Positions 5,721 to 5,812 of a stretch of 5,812 nucleotides of DNA are shown here, one piece after another (position 1 is the first letter of the stretch; every line of letters begins with the position of its first letter). Origin of the DNA: JBPBPI01 sp050954885 (GTDB lineage Bacteria; Pseudomonadota; Alphaproteobacteria; Caedimonadales; Caedimonadaceae); contig JBPBPI010000045.1 in NCBI GenBank assembly GCA_050954885.1, positions 1 to 5,812 on the forward strand, written 5' to 3'. Made by a program: the position numbers and the translations under genes. A model generated the notes under the pieces. That model was not told where the DNA came from. It saw nothing but the letters and a program-made list of their open reading frames with translations, and made no database searches.

Positions 5721-5812
5721 CTGATTGACGTAATGATTTGTCTTTGATATTTTGAGTGAATGAGTTACGGATATAGCATAGATTTAAGGAAACGTGTTCT
5801 GTTTTATATTGA
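5718..5812 (+). mobile_element. IS630-family insertion sequence, left end (partial)
   Basis: A transposase start typical of IS630 appears at 5760. IS630-family elements insert at TA and duplicate it, so the boundary is probably one of the TA dinucleotides at 5716-5719, with element sequence starting near GCTGATTGACG (5720-5730). The terminal inverted repeat cannot be confirmed because the right end is outside the window. The 39 bp from 5721 to the transposase ATG is a normal left-end length. The exact left edge is an inference. Confidence 0.55.
5760..5812 (+). CDS. IS630-family transposase, N-terminal fragment (runs off window)
   Basis: Seventeen complete codons from ATG 5760 read MSYGYSIDLRKRVLFYI, and the frame stays open at the window edge. 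The pattern Tyr-Ser-x-Asp-Leu-Arg-x-Arg-Val is the usual N-terminus of IS630-family DDE transposases, where it begins the helix-turn-helix DNA-binding domain. Only this start is visible, so whether the catalytic DDE domain is intact, or split into two frames as in many IS630 members, cannot be told. The Shine-Dalgarno is weak (GAG at 5754-5756). Confidence 0.75.
   Translation, partial: MSYGYSIDLRKRVLFYI

Overview
The window reads as chromosomal DNA of an AT-rich alphaproteobacterium, quite possibly a host-associated or intracellular one. The clues are a penicillin-binding D,D-carboxypeptidase with a C-terminal SPOR domain, a zinc-cysteine-free HemB, an alphaproteobacterial-looking FliE, and an organophosphate-type transporter of the kind intracellular bacteria use to take up phosphorylated metabolites. 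The lineage (for example Holosporales or a relative) is an inference; nothing here fixes it.

Layout, left to right. Bases 1-123 are a leader holding two near-identical 30-bp units, 47 bp apart. Each has a TATGT-N4-ACATA dyad and a -10-like hexamer. A small fliE-like gene follows on + (124-417). It converges, with a 20-bp gap, on an OPA-family MFS transporter on - (438-1766). A 186-bp divergent region (1767-1952) separates that gene from hemB (1953-2966, +) and has a perfect 6-2-6 palindrome overlapping the probable hemB -35 box. hemB abuts a small lipoprotein gene (start GTG 2967 or ATG 2970, end 3218), presumably in one transcript. After a 147-bp gap with its own probable promoter comes the SPOR-containing D,D-carboxypeptidase (3366-4706, +). 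A very AT-rich 255-bp spacer leads to an unrecognised exported protein (4962-5720, +). Its stop codon lies at what looks like the left edge of an IS630-family insertion sequence, whose transposase starts at 5760 and runs off the window.

The genes do not form one pathway. They are a flagellar basal-body part, a phosphate-ester exchanger, a haem-biosynthesis enzyme, two cell-envelope proteins (lipoprotein and peptidoglycan-trimming enzyme), an orphan secreted protein and a mobile element. The left three quarters looks like ordinary core genome. The right end (about 4707 onward), with much lower GC, an orphan gene and an IS, looks like accessory sequence. I see no CRISPR array, tRNA, rRNA or clear defence system. 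The most unusual items are the duplicated dyad upstream of fliE and the possible IS-made end of the orphan gene.
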